Part shown: one piece after another, positions 19,475-30,103 of the stretch
Position numbering within the stretch: the stretch's first letter is position 1
Layout of the letters: each line of letters starts with the position of its first letter
DNA from: Burkholderiaceae bacterium
Lineage (GTDB): Bacteria > Pseudomonadota > Gammaproteobacteria > Burkholderiales > Burkholderiaceae
Length of the DNA: 64,000 nt
Reading direction: 5' to 3'
NCBI GenBank assembly: GCA_023266335.1
Contig: JAHFQJ010000003.1
Coordinates: forward strand, 62,001-126,000
Position numbers and translations under genes: made by a program
Notes under the pieces: generated by a model
What the model saw: the letters and a program-made list of their open reading frames with translations, nothing else
Databases searched by the model: none
What the model was told of the DNA's origin: nothing

Positions 19475-20641
19475 ATGAATAAAATTCTTACGTTACTACT
19501 TGGCTGCTCTGCTATAATTTTTGCTAATTCATCTTATGCTGTAAAATATCCAGTTACACAACAACAAAATCAAATGGCAAAAGATGTTTCAGAAAAAGGC
19601 ATAGCAATAAAATATATACGTAAGAAAGCACCTTCTCATTATTTAGTTAAATCAGGTGATACTTTGTGGGAAATTTCATCTAAATTCTTAACAAGACCAA
19701 TATTATGGCCCGCATTGTGGGGAGCAAACAAAGATAAAATTGCTAATCCGCATTTAATTTATCCAGGTCAGAATTTATATTTAATTAAGAAAGACGGTTA
19801 TGCGTATCTTTCAACTGTTCCTGTAGAGAGTAAAAGTTATTCAGATACTGTACATTTAAGCCCTAAGATAAGATTAGGCAATCTTGAATCTAAAACTATA
19901 CCTATAATACCGGAGGGCATTTTAAGAGCATTTGTTGTCAAACCGTTGGTTTTACGTCCGGAGGAAATAAAAAAATCCGGTAGAGTAATTGCAGGAGAAC
20001 CAGTTGGCAGAAGAGTATTCAGCCAAGGTGATATTGTATACACTAGAGCAGAAGAATCCGGATACGATTATATGAACGTGTTTAGACCAGCTAGACCAAT
20101 TTATAATCCAAACCCGTTAAACAATGAAGATACTAAATTAAAAAAGCAGGATATTTTAGCTTATGAGGCAGAGTATATAGGTAAAATAAAAAAAATGCCT
20201 AATTATAAAAATGATGTTAATACATTTAAATTAGTTGAAAGTGCTAAAGAAGTAGACATTGGTGATATTGTACTACCAATTCAGCATCAGCCTGATTATA
20301 ATTTGCAGCTTCACCCAGCCCCTGCTAACATAAATGCCTTAGTAGCTAAGGTATACGGCGGTTCAGATTTTGGTGCTAAGGGTTATGTGATTATAGTTAA
20401 TAAAGGCATGTTACAAGGTATAAAGTCAGGCAGTATTTTACAGATAGTCAAAAGAGGTAAAACTATTGCAGATGCTACTAATAAAGATAATCCAAAAGAA
20501 AATGTTGCATTGCCAAATAGGGCTGTAGGTTTTGCCATCGTGTTTGCTTCTCATGATAACATCTCGTACGCATTTATTAGTGATAGTGATGAGGGTATTG
20601 AGGTAGGAGACTTTCTGGTCTCGGAAGGCGATAAAATATAG
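19475..20641 (+). CDS. Secreted LysM-domain peptidoglycan-binding protein
   Basis: Signal peptide; SHYLVKSGDTLWEISSKFLTRPILWPALWGANKDKIANPHLIYPGQNLYL is a LysM domain. Confidence 0.92.
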   Translation: MNKILTLLLGCSAIIFANSSYAVKYPVTQQQNQMAKDVSEKGIAIKYIRKKAPSHYLVKSGDTLWEISSKFLTRPILWPALWGANKDKIANPHLIYPGQNLYLIKKDGYAYLSTVPVESKSYSDTVHLSPKIRLGNLESKTIPIIPEGILRAFVVKPLVLRPEEIKKSGRVIAGEPVGRRVFSQGDIVYTRAEESGYDYMNVFRPARPIYNPNPLNNEDTKLKKQDILAYEAEYIGKIKKMPNYKNDVNTFKLVESAKEVDIGDIVLPIQHQPDYNLQLHPAPANINALVAKVYGGSDFGAKGYVIIVNKGMLQGIKSGSILQIVKRGKTIADATNKDNPKENVALPNRAVGFAIVFASHDNISYAFISDSDEGIEVGDFLVSEGDKI

Positions 20642-20766
20642 CCTTTTAAAAATCAAAACACAATACATTGCGCTTAGAAGCTTGAAAAGTGTGATATAAG
20701 TTTATTATAAATTTATATCACATTCAACGTAGTCATTACCGTGTATGCTGTAATTCGTAGTTATTT

Positions 20767-20980
20767 TTAGGGTTTAGCTTTTTTATTACTTGCAGTTTGT
20801 TGTCCTGCTTTTCTGTTCTCACCATCTAGCCAATTGCCACTAGTATTGCTCGAATCAGCAACAGAATAATAACTTCGTTTATTGGGCAGGAGGCGGAGGT
20901 TCATTATGTATTTTTCCATCAGTATTTTTAGTATCATCAGAAAATCTAACTGTTTTTTTACCTGTTCCTTGTATTGACAT
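20767..20980 (-). pseudogene. Frameshifted small ORF of unknown function
   Basis: Reading 1 (20980 to 20879): MSIQGTGKKTVRFSDDTKNTDGKIHNEPPPPAQ*. Overlapping second frame continues NKRSYYSVADSSNTSGNWLDGENRKAGQQTASNKKAKP* to 20767. Break lies at a G/C-rich run. Confidence 0.35.
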
Positions 20981-21073
20981 ATAAAATATTACCCTTATTC
21001 TATTTATAAATTTAACTATCATACGACAATATCTTGTGATACTTAAGATTTATCTAATTTTACCTTATTAATG

Positions 21074-21835
21074 CTAATGTGTCAAAATTTTTGATAAAAA
21101 TTGCTTCGCACGTTCAGAACGTTTATCCGGATTTTCAAAGAATTCTTTTTTATCGCAATCTTCGATAATATGACCCTTATCCATAAAAATTACACGGTTA
21201 GCAACTTTACGCGCAAAGCCCATTTCATGGGTTACACACATCATTGTCATGCCTTCATGGGCTAATTCAACCATTACATCTAATACTTCATTTACCATTT
21301 CTGGATCTAGTGCGGAAGTAGGTTCATCAAACAACATACAAATTGGATCCATAGATAAAGCCCTAGCAATGGCAACACGCTGTTGCTGACCTCCGGATAA
21401 TTGACCTGGATATTTATGTGCTTGAGCGCTTAAACCTACTCTATCCAGATAGCCCAAACCTTTTTTTAAGGCTTCATTTTTACTGCGTTTTAAAACTTTT
21501 ACTTGAGCTAAAACTAAATTTTCAGTAACAGATAAATGCGGAAATAATTCAAAATGCTGAAATACCATACCTACTCTAGAACGCAGCTGAGGTAGGTTTT
21601 TATTATTAGCAATAGATGTGCCGTCTACGATAATATTACCTTTTTGAAATGGTTCTAAAGCATTCACACATTTAATTAATGTTGATTTGCCGGAACCAGA
21701 TGGACCGCATACAACAACAACTTCACCTTTACTAATATTAGTTGTACAATTTGTTAAAACTTGAAATTCTCCATACCATTTTGAAATATCCTGAATTTTA
21801 ATCATTGCTTGTGTATTTTTATTAGTACTGCTCAT
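21074..21835 (-). CDS. gltL: Glutamate/aspartate ABC transporter ATP-binding protein
   Basis: Walker [17 protein letters not shown], signature [15 protein letters not shown], Walker [18 protein letters not shown]. Confidence 0.94.
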   Translation of the reverse strand: MSSTNKNTQAMIKIQDISKWYGEFQVLTNCTTNISKGEVVVVCGPSGSGKSTLIKCVNALEPFQKGNIIVDGTSIANNKNLPQLRSRVGMVFQHFELFPHLSVTENLVLAQVKVLKRSKNEALKKGLGYLDRVGLSAQAHKYPGQLSGGQQQRVAIARALSMDPICMLFDEPTSALDPEMVNEVLDVMVELAHEGMTMMCVTHEMGFARKVANRVIFMDKGHIIEDCDKKEFFENPDKRSERAKQFLSKILTH

Positions 21836-21869
21836 ATGTTTTTACCTCATTAATTTATTTAAGATTAGT

Positions 21870-22529
21870 TTATCTAATGATAGCTATTTTATTTTGTAAT
21901 TGTTTTACCAGTTTAGATACACCAAAACACAATATAAAATATACAATTGCAACAAATAAATATAACTCAACTGGCTTGAAATCTCTTTGATTTAATTTAT
22001 CCGCAGCGCCTAATAAGTCTGTCGCACCAATTGCATATACCAAAGAAATATCTTGAAATAAAATAATCGTTTGGGTTAATAAAATGGGTAATACATTTCT
22101 AAAAGCTTGAGGTAAAATAATATACTGCATAGTTTGCCCATAAGTTAAACCCATAGCATAGCCAGCAAATGTTTGCCCTCTAGAAATTGATTGAATGCCT
22201 GCTCTCATAATTTCTGCATAATAAGCCGCTTCAAAAATAGTAAAAGTTATATAAGCAGATTGATTTGCACCAATTGGTATGCCTGTTATTTTTGGCATAA
22301 ATAAAAAGAAAATTAATAATACTAAAACTAATGGAATACTACGAAAAGTATTGATATATAATGTTGCAACTCCGGAAAGAATTTTATTCGAAGACAAACG
22401 GAGCATTGCTAATATGGTACCAATCAATATGCCGCCGCACATGGCAGCCAAGGTAACTTGCGTACTATAACGCAAACCTTGCAGTAAATAACCCGTATTA
22501 TCAGTAATTACACTAAAATCTAAACTCAT
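21870..22529 (-). CDS. gltK: Glutamate/aspartate ABC transporter permease
   Basis: His/Glu-type polar amino-acid permease: TFRSIPLVLVLLIFF, AAYYAEIMRAGIQSISRGQTFAGYAMGLTYGQTMQYIILPQAFRNVLPIL. Confidence 0.92.
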   Translation of the reverse strand: MSLDFSVITDNTGYLLQGLRYSTQVTLAAMCGGILIGTILAMLRLSSNKILSGVATLYINTFRSIPLVLVLLIFFLFMPKITGIPIGANQSAYITFTIFEAAYYAEIMRAGIQSISRGQTFAGYAMGLTYGQTMQYIILPQAFRNVLPILLTQTIILFQDISLVYAIGATDLLGAADKLNQRDFKPVELYLFVAIVYFILCFGVSKLVKQLQNKIAIIR

Positions 22530-23269
22530 TATTTGCTCCCTTTACTAATAAATCCCGGAACACGAGTCATTTTTTCTATTGTACCCATAATTAAATTTGC
22601 AGATAAAGCAACACTGATATAAATTAATGCAATTGCAATTAATACCTCATATTCCTGAGCTGTTTTTTCTATCATTTGCTTGCCGTAGAAAAAAGTTTCT
22701 AAAACGCCTACTGCAAATGTTACCGATGAGTTTTTGAATATATTCATTGATTCAGATGTTAATGTTGGCATAATAATGCGGTATGCCATGGGTAACCTTA
22801 CATATAAGTAAGTTTGCCATTCAGTTAAGCCTAGTGCTAAACCTGCCATACGCTGACCGCTTGGTATAGTTAAAATACCCGAACGTACCTGCTCTGAAAT
22901 ACGAGCTGAAGTGAATAGACCAAGCCCTGCAATTGCTAACACCCATGACTGAACATTTTGTTTAACCCAAGTGCCTGCAGCTTGCGGAAGAAGTTCCGGC
23001 ATTACATGAAACCATAAAAATAATTGAACAATTAAAGGTATATTACGGAATAATTCAACATACGCATTACCAATTAAATTCAATTTTTTACTGTTAGTGG
23101 TGCGCATAATGCCTAAAATAGAGCCAATTACCATAGCAATGATAAATGCAGAAAAAGCAACTTTGAATGTCCATGAAAACCCCTCAATTAGCCATTGATA
23201 ATAAGGTCTTTCATCATCAGAAATTTGAGTGAATACACTCCAATCCCAGTGATAGCCTGTACTTGACAT
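22529..23269 (-). CDS. gltJ: Glutamate/aspartate ABC transporter permease
   Basis: YVELFRNIPLIVQLFLWFHVMPELLP, SARISEQVRSGILTIPSGQRMAGLALGLTEWQTYLYVRLPMAYRIIMP; overlaps the gltK start by 1 nt. Confidence 0.92.
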   Translation of the reverse strand: MSSTGYHWDWSVFTQISDDERPYYQWLIEGFSWTFKVAFSAFIIAMVIGSILGIMRTTNSKKLNLIGNAYVELFRNIPLIVQLFLWFHVMPELLPQAAGTWVKQNVQSWVLAIAGLGLFTSARISEQVRSGILTIPSGQRMAGLALGLTEWQTYLYVRLPMAYRIIMPTLTSESMNIFKNSSVTFAVGVLETFFYGKQMIEKTAQEYEVLIAIALIYISVALSANLIMGTIEKMTRVPGFISKGSK

Positions 23270-23348
23270 ATTTATTTCTCCTATAATTTTGTTTTGTTGT
23301 GATTAAATAATATGCGTAAAATATTTATTATCCACTACCCATCATTTC

Positions 23349-23612
23349 CTAATTGAGCTTCTCTTGTTCTTTACAATTTAGAGCGAGAGTTTTATTTAAA
23401 CATTTCAAGCAAAAATCTTTACTCTCTTGATAGAACATAGGTTTGCCTATATCATTACCATTCATATCATATATAACTAAAGTATCTCGGTGTTCTAATT
23501 TTAATGAAGCAAGTGATGGTCTCAAGCATGCTATACATTTAAGCTTCTGGAACTTGATCTTTATTTCCAGTAATTCCTCATACCTTGCTAATTTAGCAAC
23601 AAGTGCTTCCAT
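23349..23612 (-). CDS. Small CxxC/CxxC protein of unknown function
   Basis: 87 aa; KLKCIACLRP and FCLKCLNK paired CxxC motifs; inside the glt cluster on the same strand. Confidence 0.55.
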   Translation of the reverse strand: MEALVAKLARYEELLEIKIKFQKLKCIACLRPSLASLKLEHRDTLVIYDMNGNDIGKPMFYQESKDFCLKCLNKTLALNCKEQEKLN

Positions 23613-23692
23613 TTATTTTCCTAATTTTAACAGAATATTTATTCATTGATTTTTGGTTAAAATTAATGCACTATACAAAATTAATTTTTTAT

Positions 23693-23953
23693 TTAGTTAC
23701 GCTCAAGTGTTAAATTCATACAATGACCACATAACCTTGCGTCATAATCTGGTTTCAAACGAAAGGCAAATACGCCATCAGGTTTGCTATGCTCAACTCT
23801 GTAAACATGAATATTATTGCTTCTAGTACTTAAATTTGCTACCATTCTTACAATGTCTAATGCATTGCAAGCTTCACAGCCACGCTTTTTCCTACTATAT
23901 CTAGATACCTCAATAGGTATTTTAAAATTTATAGTTTTACTAAAAATTGGCAT
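23693..23953 (-). CDS. Small CxxC/CxxC protein of unknown function
   Basis: 86 aa; RGCEACNAL and RLCGHCMNLTLE paired CxxC motifs; inside the glt cluster on the same strand. Confidence 0.55.
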   Translation of the reverse strand: MPIFSKTINFKIPIEVSRYSRKKRGCEACNALDIVRMVANLSTRSNNIHVYRVEHSKPDGVFAFRLKPDYDARLCGHCMNLTLERN

Positions 23954-24038
23954 ATTTTTTTAAATAATTATATATTTAACAAACAACAAGCATTGCAAAA
24001 ATAAAATTACAATGCTCTTTATAACTTAAACTCTAAGC

Positions 24039-24932
24039 TTATTCAACGCCTTTGTCAGTTGGATTAGCAATAGCTGCTTTTAATTCAGCAGACATTGGGA
24101 AGTTTAAATTAATATTTTTTGGAGGAATTGGACTAGTAAACCATTTAGCGTACATTTTATTAATTTCGCCAGATTTCATTAAACCTTTTAGAACTTTATC
24201 TACTAAACCTTTAAATGCCGGGTCATTTTTACGGAACATAATACCATACGGTTCTTGACGTAAAGTTGAGCCAACGATTGCGTAATCTTTAGGATTATCA
24301 CTGTTAGCAACTAAACCTGCTAGTAAAATATCATCCATTACAAATGCAGAAGCACGGTCAGTTTTAACCATTAGGAATGAATCTGCATGGTCTTTACCGT
24401 AAACATTGTTAAAATTAATATTAGCACCTTTTTCATGCTTTTTAATTAAACTGTCAGAAGTAGTACCTTGTGTTGTAACTACTGCTTTGCCGTTTAATGA
24501 ATCAATATCTTTAATTCCGCTATTTGCTTTAACTAAAGTTTTAACATTTGTTACGAATGTAGCAACACCAAAATCAACTTGTTTTTGACGTGCAACGCTG
24601 TTTGTTGTTGAACCGCATTCTAAATCTACTGTGCCGCCTTCAACTAATGGTAAACGGTTTTGAGAAGTTACAGGAACATATTTAACTTCTAAATTTGGTA
24701 ATTTTAATTCTGCTTTCACAGCTTCAACAACTTTAGCACATAAATCCATAGAATAACCAATAGGTTTTTGGTTAGCATCTAAGTAAGAGAATGGGATCGA
24801 AGATTCTCTATGTCCAATTGTAATTGCACCAGTTTCTTTAACTTTTTTTAATGTACCATCTAAACTTTGCGCATTTACAACGCCAGCAGCTAATAAAGCG
24901 GCTAAACAAGATAATGAAGTCAATTTTTTCAT
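24039..24932 (-). CDS. gltI: Glutamate/aspartate ABC transporter periplasmic binding protein
   Basis: Signal peptide; GTLKKVKETGAITIGHRESSIPFSYLDANQKPIGYSMDLCAKVVEAVK...VEGGTVDLECGSTTNSVARQKQVDFGVATF. Confidence 0.95.
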   Translation of the reverse strand: MKKLTSLSCLAALLAAGVVNAQSLDGTLKKVKETGAITIGHRESSIPFSYLDANQKPIGYSMDLCAKVVEAVKAELKLPNLEVKYVPVTSQNRLPLVEGGTVDLECGSTTNSVARQKQVDFGVATFVTNVKTLVKANSGIKDIDSLNGKAVVTTQGTTSDSLIKKHEKGANINFNNVYGKDHADSFLMVKTDRASAFVMDDILLAGLVANSDNPKDYAIVGSTLRQEPYGIMFRKNDPAFKGLVDKVLKGLMKSGEINKMYAKWFTSPIPPKNINLNFPMSAELKAAIANPTDKGVE

Positions 24933-25183
24933 TTATATTCCTTTTAAAACAAACTAACATAACTAATATTTAGTTAAGCACGTAATTAATAGCATCTGTA
25001 AAGAGTACTAATCTAACATTATTATGCATTACAAACCTTACAAAATGATTTCAAAATATTTATTTTTTATATTTATATTCAATTATTTAAAAAAATAATA
25101 ATATTGAAATAAATATTATAAATATCGTGTCTAAAGTTGTGCCAGCGATAATGAAAAATTATCTATAATGATGCATGATATTA

Positions 25184-25229
25184 CAGCTAAGAACAATTTT
25201 AACGGTAATTTATATATAAATTCAAGTGC
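25184..25229 (+). repeat. Family-2 dispersed repeat copy
   Basis: CAGCTAAGAACAATTTTAACGGTAATTTATATATAAATTCAAGTGC. Confidence 0.6.
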
Positions 25230-25423
25230 TAAATATAATATTTTTGCTTTAAAGCAGATATTTTAAGATTTTGGTAATAAATAAAGAAGTAAAAAAGCAA
25301 TTGTGATGTGGAAATTTTAGTTGGACGGATAGTTTCTAAATATAAATAAATTGTGTATTTATAATTGTACATTTATAAATGTTTTGCTATGATGTTTATA
25401 CTATATTATTATTGGCAATGGAT

Positions 25424-27409
25424 ATGAAATTGAAATATTTAGGTTTAAGAACCATATATGTACAGGTATTAAGTTTATTTCTTTCCAGCTTTTCTATACA
25501 TTCATCTGCACAAAGTACAGATAACAATTATATTTTTCCTAAAAATAGTAATAAGCATAGAGTAACTAAAAACCTAAAAAATAAAATAAATTTACAGTAT
25601 TCAAATGCAGACGCGTATCCTTATAAAATATTACCTGATGATAAAAATAAGCTTATAAAAGATTGGGATAATTATGGAAATTTAGTGTATAAATTACTGA
25701 GTGATGAATTTATTACTCAACGAAGTAATCCTATAAATACTTTTGATTCTTATATTTATCTTGCTAATCATCTCAAAGATCCAAAAATAGCAGAAAGAGC
25801 AACTCAAATTGCTATAGATGCAGGTGATTTTAATAAAGCTGAACAAGCAGCGTTAATTTGGAAAAACTATATAAAAGATGAAAATAAATTTAATTTATAC
25901 CGTACATTATGTTATTTAAGTGTGCAGTTAAAAGATTACTCTAAATTAAGTGAATATATTAAATTATGGTTAGATTCTATTCCAAAAAATAATAATAAAG
26001 AAGATAAATTTGCAGGTGAACTTAATAATTTGCCGAATATAATTAATATTACAGATCCGGTAGCTGCTAATGATGCTGCAGATAAAATACTTGTATATAA
26101 AACCTTAGAAGCAAAATTAGCGGCAGCTAAATTATTAATTAAAGCTAAACAAAACAAGGGCGTAGAACTTATAACATCATTAAAAAATGAATATCCTAAT
26201 CATGAAGATATATTTTTTACTTGGTTAAGTTCCTTAGCATTACCGGAGCAGATAGAAGAATTAAAAGTATATATTGAAAAAGCTAAACAATATAATGCAG
26301 AATCTGAGCTAAAAAGGAAATCCGCACAAGATTTATTGCTTGAGCAAAATGAAAATACTAAAGATAGTAATTCGATAAAATCTGGAAATATTCAGAAGAA
26401 TACAAATACTGATGCACCAGAAGATGATAAGCAGGAATTTAATTTAAAAAGGGCACAGTTTGCATTACTAGGCGTATTATTTACATCTGGTGACTTAAAA
26501 ACTGGTATAGAGACAGCTAATAAAATTGTTATAGAATATCCTCAAGACTTGGAATATTCATTTTTGCTGGCACAAATGTATCGTGTTCAAAAAGACTATA
26601 AATCTGCATATTCTGTTATGAATAATTTATTGGAAAATAACAAAAAACTGCCTTTAAGTATGTACTTATTTTTGGCTGATATTTCTAAAGAAATGAAAGA
26701 ATATAAATTAGCTGCTTATTGGATGGAGCAAACCGGCACAAATGAAATCGCTGTAATAAGAGAAATAGCTGGTTTATATTTACAAGCCAATGAGTACGAA
26801 AAGGCTTATAAATATTACAATCAAATACGTAATAAGTTATCTGATGCAGATAAAATACAGAAATTTGATATGTTGTCTTTACAGTTATGGTTGGCATCAA
26901 AACAATGGAATTATGCATTAGAAATTATTAGCAGGCTGATTTCTGAAAATCCAAAATCGGCTGATTTATATAGCATAAGAAGTGATATTTATCTATTTAC
27001 AGAAAATTTTGAAAAAGCAGAGCTTGATTTAAATGCAATAATTAATTTAGATAAAGATAATATGGGTGCTTTAAATTCTTTAGCTTATATTTATGCAGAA
27101 AAATCTATAAAATTAGATTTAGCTCTTGAATATATTAAAAAAGCTGTTGAAAAAGATAGTGAAAATTATGCTTATCAAGATACTATGGGCTGGGTTTTAT
27201 ATAAGCAAGGTAAGGTAGAACAAGCAAAAAAATGGCTGGAGCAATCGTGGAATACTCAGCCTGATGCTGAAACTGGCATACATTTAGGTGAAGTATTATG
27301 GGCTCTTGGAGAAAGAGACCAGTCAAAAATTATTTGGGAATTAGCAAGAAAAATTAATTCAAATAACAAAATACAAGAAGAGCTAAAAAATAATTTAAAT
27401 AGAAAATAA
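25424..27409 (+). CDS. TPR-repeat secreted/outer-membrane associated protein
   Basis: ORF 25379..27409; signal peptide probably from the internal ATG at 25424 (MKLKYLGLRTIYVQVLSLFLSSFSIHSSAQS); multiple TPRs, e.g. NMGALNSLAYIYAEKSIKLDLALEYIKKAVEKDSENYAYQDTMGWVLYKQGKVEQAKKWLEQS. Confidence 0.88.
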   Translation: MKLKYLGLRTIYVQVLSLFLSSFSIHSSAQSTDNNYIFPKNSNKHRVTKNLKNKINLQYSNADAYPYKILPDDKNKLIKDWDNYGNLVYKLLSDEFITQRSNPINTFDSYIYLANHLKDPKIAERATQIAIDAGDFNKAEQAALIWKNYIKDENKFNLYRTLCYLSVQLKDYSKLSEYIKLWLDSIPKNNNKEDKFAGELNNLPNIINITDPVAANDAADKILVYKTLEAKLAAAKLLIKAKQNKGVELITSLKNEYPNHEDIFFTWLSSLALPEQIEELKVYIEKAKQYNAESELKRKSAQDLLLEQNENTKDSNSIKSGNIQKNTNTDAPEDDKQEFNLKRAQFALLGVLFTSGDLKTGIETANKIVIEYPQDLEYSFLLAQMYRVQKDYKSAYSVMNNLLENNKKLPLSMYLFLADISKEMKEYKLAAYWMEQTGTNEIAVIREIAGLYLQANEYEKAYKYYNQIRNKLSDADKIQKFDMLSLQLWLASKQWNYALEIISRLISENPKSADLYSIRSDIYLFTENFEKAELDLNAIINLDKDNMGALNSLAYIYAEKSIKLDLALEYIKKAVEKDSENYAYQDTMGWVLYKQGKVEQAKKWLEQSWNTQPDAETGIHLGEVLWALGERDQSKIIWELARKINSNNKIQEELKNNLNRK

Positions 27410-27549
27410 GCATGATAAGATGCGATAATTATTAGTGATCTTTCCACCCTATTAGATTAATTATAAACTAGCAATCGTTATATAGTTAGTATAGAATTAG
27501 ATTGTCAAAGATATTTGATATAAAATTACAACATTGACAAGAGATTTAT

Positions 27550-28035
27550 ATGGTAACTAAATGGCGAACTAGTGTGACTGTATCCAGTATCATTGAAAAA
27601 GATAATAAGTTTTTATTTGTTGAAGAAGAAACTAGAGATGGAATTTTTCTTAATCAGCCCTCAGGTCATTTAGAAGCTGGCGAATCTCCCTTACAAGCAA
27701 GCATTAGAGAAACTAAGGAGGAAACTTCTTTTGAATTTATACCTAGTCATTTTTTAGGGGTATATTTGTGTCAAGCTATTTCACAAAAAGATTTGTATAA
27801 TGTTACATATTTACGTTTAGCTTTTTGCGGTACTGCAGGTAAATTTTACAATGAACCCTTAGATGATGGAATTATAACTACTCATTGGTTCACATTTAAC
27901 GAAATAATTGAATTTGAAAAGCAGGGTAAGTTACGCAGCCCATTGGTGTTATCTTGTTTAAATGATTATGTAAACAAAAAACGCCTAGAATTATCTTCTA
28001 TATACAGCCACACTAGTATTTGGGAAGTTGAATAA
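27550..28035 (+). CDS. NUDIX hydrolase (NudJ-like)
   Basis: Nudix box GHLEAGESPLQASIRETKEETSFEF. Confidence 0.93.
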   Translation: MVTKWRTSVTVSSIIEKDNKFLFVEEETRDGIFLNQPSGHLEAGESPLQASIRETKEETSFEFIPSHFLGVYLCQAISQKDLYNVTYLRLAFCGTAGKFYNEPLDDGIITTHWFTFNEIIEFEKQGKLRSPLVLSCLNDYVNKKRLELSSIYSHTSIWEVE

Positions 28036-28067
28036 AAATTGCCAATTCTCTGTATGTACTCATATTA

Positions 28068-28778
28068 TCACTCGTAAATAGATAGGTCTTGGACTATTTT
28101 TTTGGTTTTTAGATTTTGGCTAAAGTGCTGGGATACCATAAATCTTAACAACTTTTTAATATTAGCCGGCTCATGGTTATAATTATCCTCAATTATACCT
28201 AGCAAACCTTTTTTAGTAATTGTTGGCCAGTAACTAGGGTCGTTATCTTGTTTAACTTTAAATCCGATATTAGGCTGATAAATCAGTATTTCATCTTTAT
28301 CAACGCTTGATAACCAATCTTTATGCCAATATATGCCAAACCCCATATATGTTAATAAAGATTTTTCAAATTGCCTTAAGGTATGATGAATATTTTTAGA
28401 ATAAGAAATTTCAGTTAATGCAGATAAATAGCTATCAAATAATTCAGGATGCGGGTCTTCTTTAGCACATGATTCCCGTATTAATTCATTCATATAAAAC
28501 GCACTAATAAGTGATTTACTTGGTATGGGTAATATTCCGTTGACCCATTCTGCTTGAGTGAGTGTTTTGACTTCGCCAGCACCGCTATAGCTGATTACCA
28601 ATGGCTGAAATAATTGCAGTACACACCTTAATTTTGAATAAGGGCGTTTTGCACCTTTAGCAATTAAACTTATTCTGCCAAAATCCCGAGTAAAGACATC
28701 TAAAATCAAGCTGGTTTCACTATATGAGTATTGATGAATAATAAAAGCTGGCTGGTTAGATATACGTAATTTTACCAT
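28068..28778 (-). CDS. recO: DNA repair protein RecO
   Basis: PAFIIHQYSYSETSLILDVFTRDFGRISLIAKGAKRPYSKLRCVLQLFQPL; FYMNELIRESCAKEDPHPELFDSYLSAL. Confidence 0.93.
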   Translation of the reverse strand: MVKLRISNQPAFIIHQYSYSETSLILDVFTRDFGRISLIAKGAKRPYSKLRCVLQLFQPLVISYSGAGEVKTLTQAEWVNGILPIPSKSLISAFYMNELIRESCAKEDPHPELFDSYLSALTEISYSKNIHHTLRQFEKSLLTYMGFGIYWHKDWLSSVDKDEILIYQPNIGFKVKQDNDPSYWPTITKKGLLGIIEDNYNHEPANIKKLLRFMVSQHFSQNLKTKKIVQDLSIYE

Positions 28779-28795
28779 TGTAAATAAGCTTAATA

Positions 28796-29764
28796 TTAAT
28801 TATTAGCAGCATTAATCACCGCTTGTAATGTTTGGTTAATATTAATATTTGAAGCAAATTTTAATAAAGTTAAATCTTCAAGATTTTTATTAAACAAAAT
28901 ACCATTTTTACTTGTTTTATCAATATATTTATTTGAATAAAGCTGAATTTGCTGTATATAATTAGCAAAATCCTGCTGATTTTTATAGTAAGCAGCTAAT
29001 TTTGCCTGATTTAACAATAATTTTAAATTTTCCTTAACAAACCATTCTTCATTTTTAGATAATGTAATTGTATCCGGATTATTAATTTTTCTAATATGTA
29101 CTAAATTGGTTAATTCTAACCATATACTTTGCGACAAACGGTCAAACCATGATGAATTATCTTCAATGTTTTTATTTTCCAAATTTTGTGGTAGTGTTAT
29201 AAATGCAATGTTTTCTAATAAATTAATATTTTTATTTAATCTTTCTAAACTACTGGTTAAATCATTACTAGGCTGCAGTTTTAAATTAAGTATGTCGCTA
29301 CTTAGTGATTTTCTCACTCCTATCCAATGATTAGCGGGGAATTTTTGTAATCGTTCATCTATAGATTGGAGTGTTGACAGGGCTGAATTCGCATCTTGTG
29401 TTATTTTTAATTGTTCGGATGCCATAGTTAAAATATGCTTAAACTGCATTGCCATTAATTGATCTGCATTTTGCAGCATTTGCATTTGAGCATTACTTAA
29501 CTGCAATTCATGAATACTTTTAGCTGAATCTTCATTTTTTTGCTGTAAAAAGTTAATTTTTTGCTGAAAATCTTTAACTAAATCATTAGATGATTTTAAT
29601 TTTTCATCTATTAATTGATATTTTTGCAGCCATTCATTTTCTTTTTTAGAAAACTCATAACTAATTTTAACTAAGCGGTTGTAATTGTATATACTCAATG
29701 CAATACTAGATAAGACAACAATAGTACTTATAATACTTGAGGTTTTAATTAGGCTTATTTTCAT
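28796..29764 (-). CDS. hemX: HemX-like membrane protein (uroporphyrinogen-III C-methyltransferase-like)
   Basis: ORF 28796..29824 with likely start at internal ATG 29764; N-terminal TM, coiled coil, then ADQLMAMQFKHILTMASEQLKITQDANSALSTLQSIDERLQ and WIGVRKSLSSDILNLK typical of HemX. Confidence 0.8.
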   Translation of the reverse strand: MKISLIKTSSIISTIVVLSSIALSIYNYNRLVKISYEFSKKENEWLQKYQLIDEKLKSSNDLVKDFQQKINFLQQKNEDSAKSIHELQLSNAQMQMLQNADQLMAMQFKHILTMASEQLKITQDANSALSTLQSIDERLQKFPANHWIGVRKSLSSDILNLKLQPSNDLTSSLERLNKNINLLENIAFITLPQNLENKNIEDNSSWFDRLSQSIWLELTNLVHIRKINNPDTITLSKNEEWFVKENLKLLLNQAKLAAYYKNQQDFANYIQQIQLYSNKYIDKTSKNGILFNKNLEDLTLLKFASNININQTLQAVINAANN

Positions 29765-30103
29765 GAATCTGCAGTATAGTTTTAATTGAGCAATTTGATT
29801 TAGTGTACATTTAGCGTATACCATGCCGGTTAAGTATAAACTAATTATTCAATTTATGCCAATTTATATTAAAAAAGAGTATAAGTTAAAGATAGGTATT
29901 ATGAATATTTATAAAATCTGCATGTAGTTTACAGTGATAGTAACCCTATGTACAAAGATTTTTATGGTAAAATTAACTCAGCTAAAAAGAAAGCAGAAAT
30001 AAATCTTATTGAAAGCTTTAATAATAGCTTTATTAACAACTTACATATGTTTTAATTCATCTGACACATTAATTGCTCAACTTCTAAGCTAATATGGATT
30101 TAG

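Noticed and set aside
23443-23649. 68-aa plus ORF antisense to the CxxC protein
   Set aside because: The minus-strand ORF has paired CxxC motifs and is co-directional with the glt cluster, so it is the better coding candidate.
29948-30055. 35-codon plus-strand ORF MYKDFYGKINSAKKKAEINLIESFNNSFINNLHMF
   Set aside because: Short, no convincing ribosome-binding site or homology; could be a decayed fragment but not supportable.
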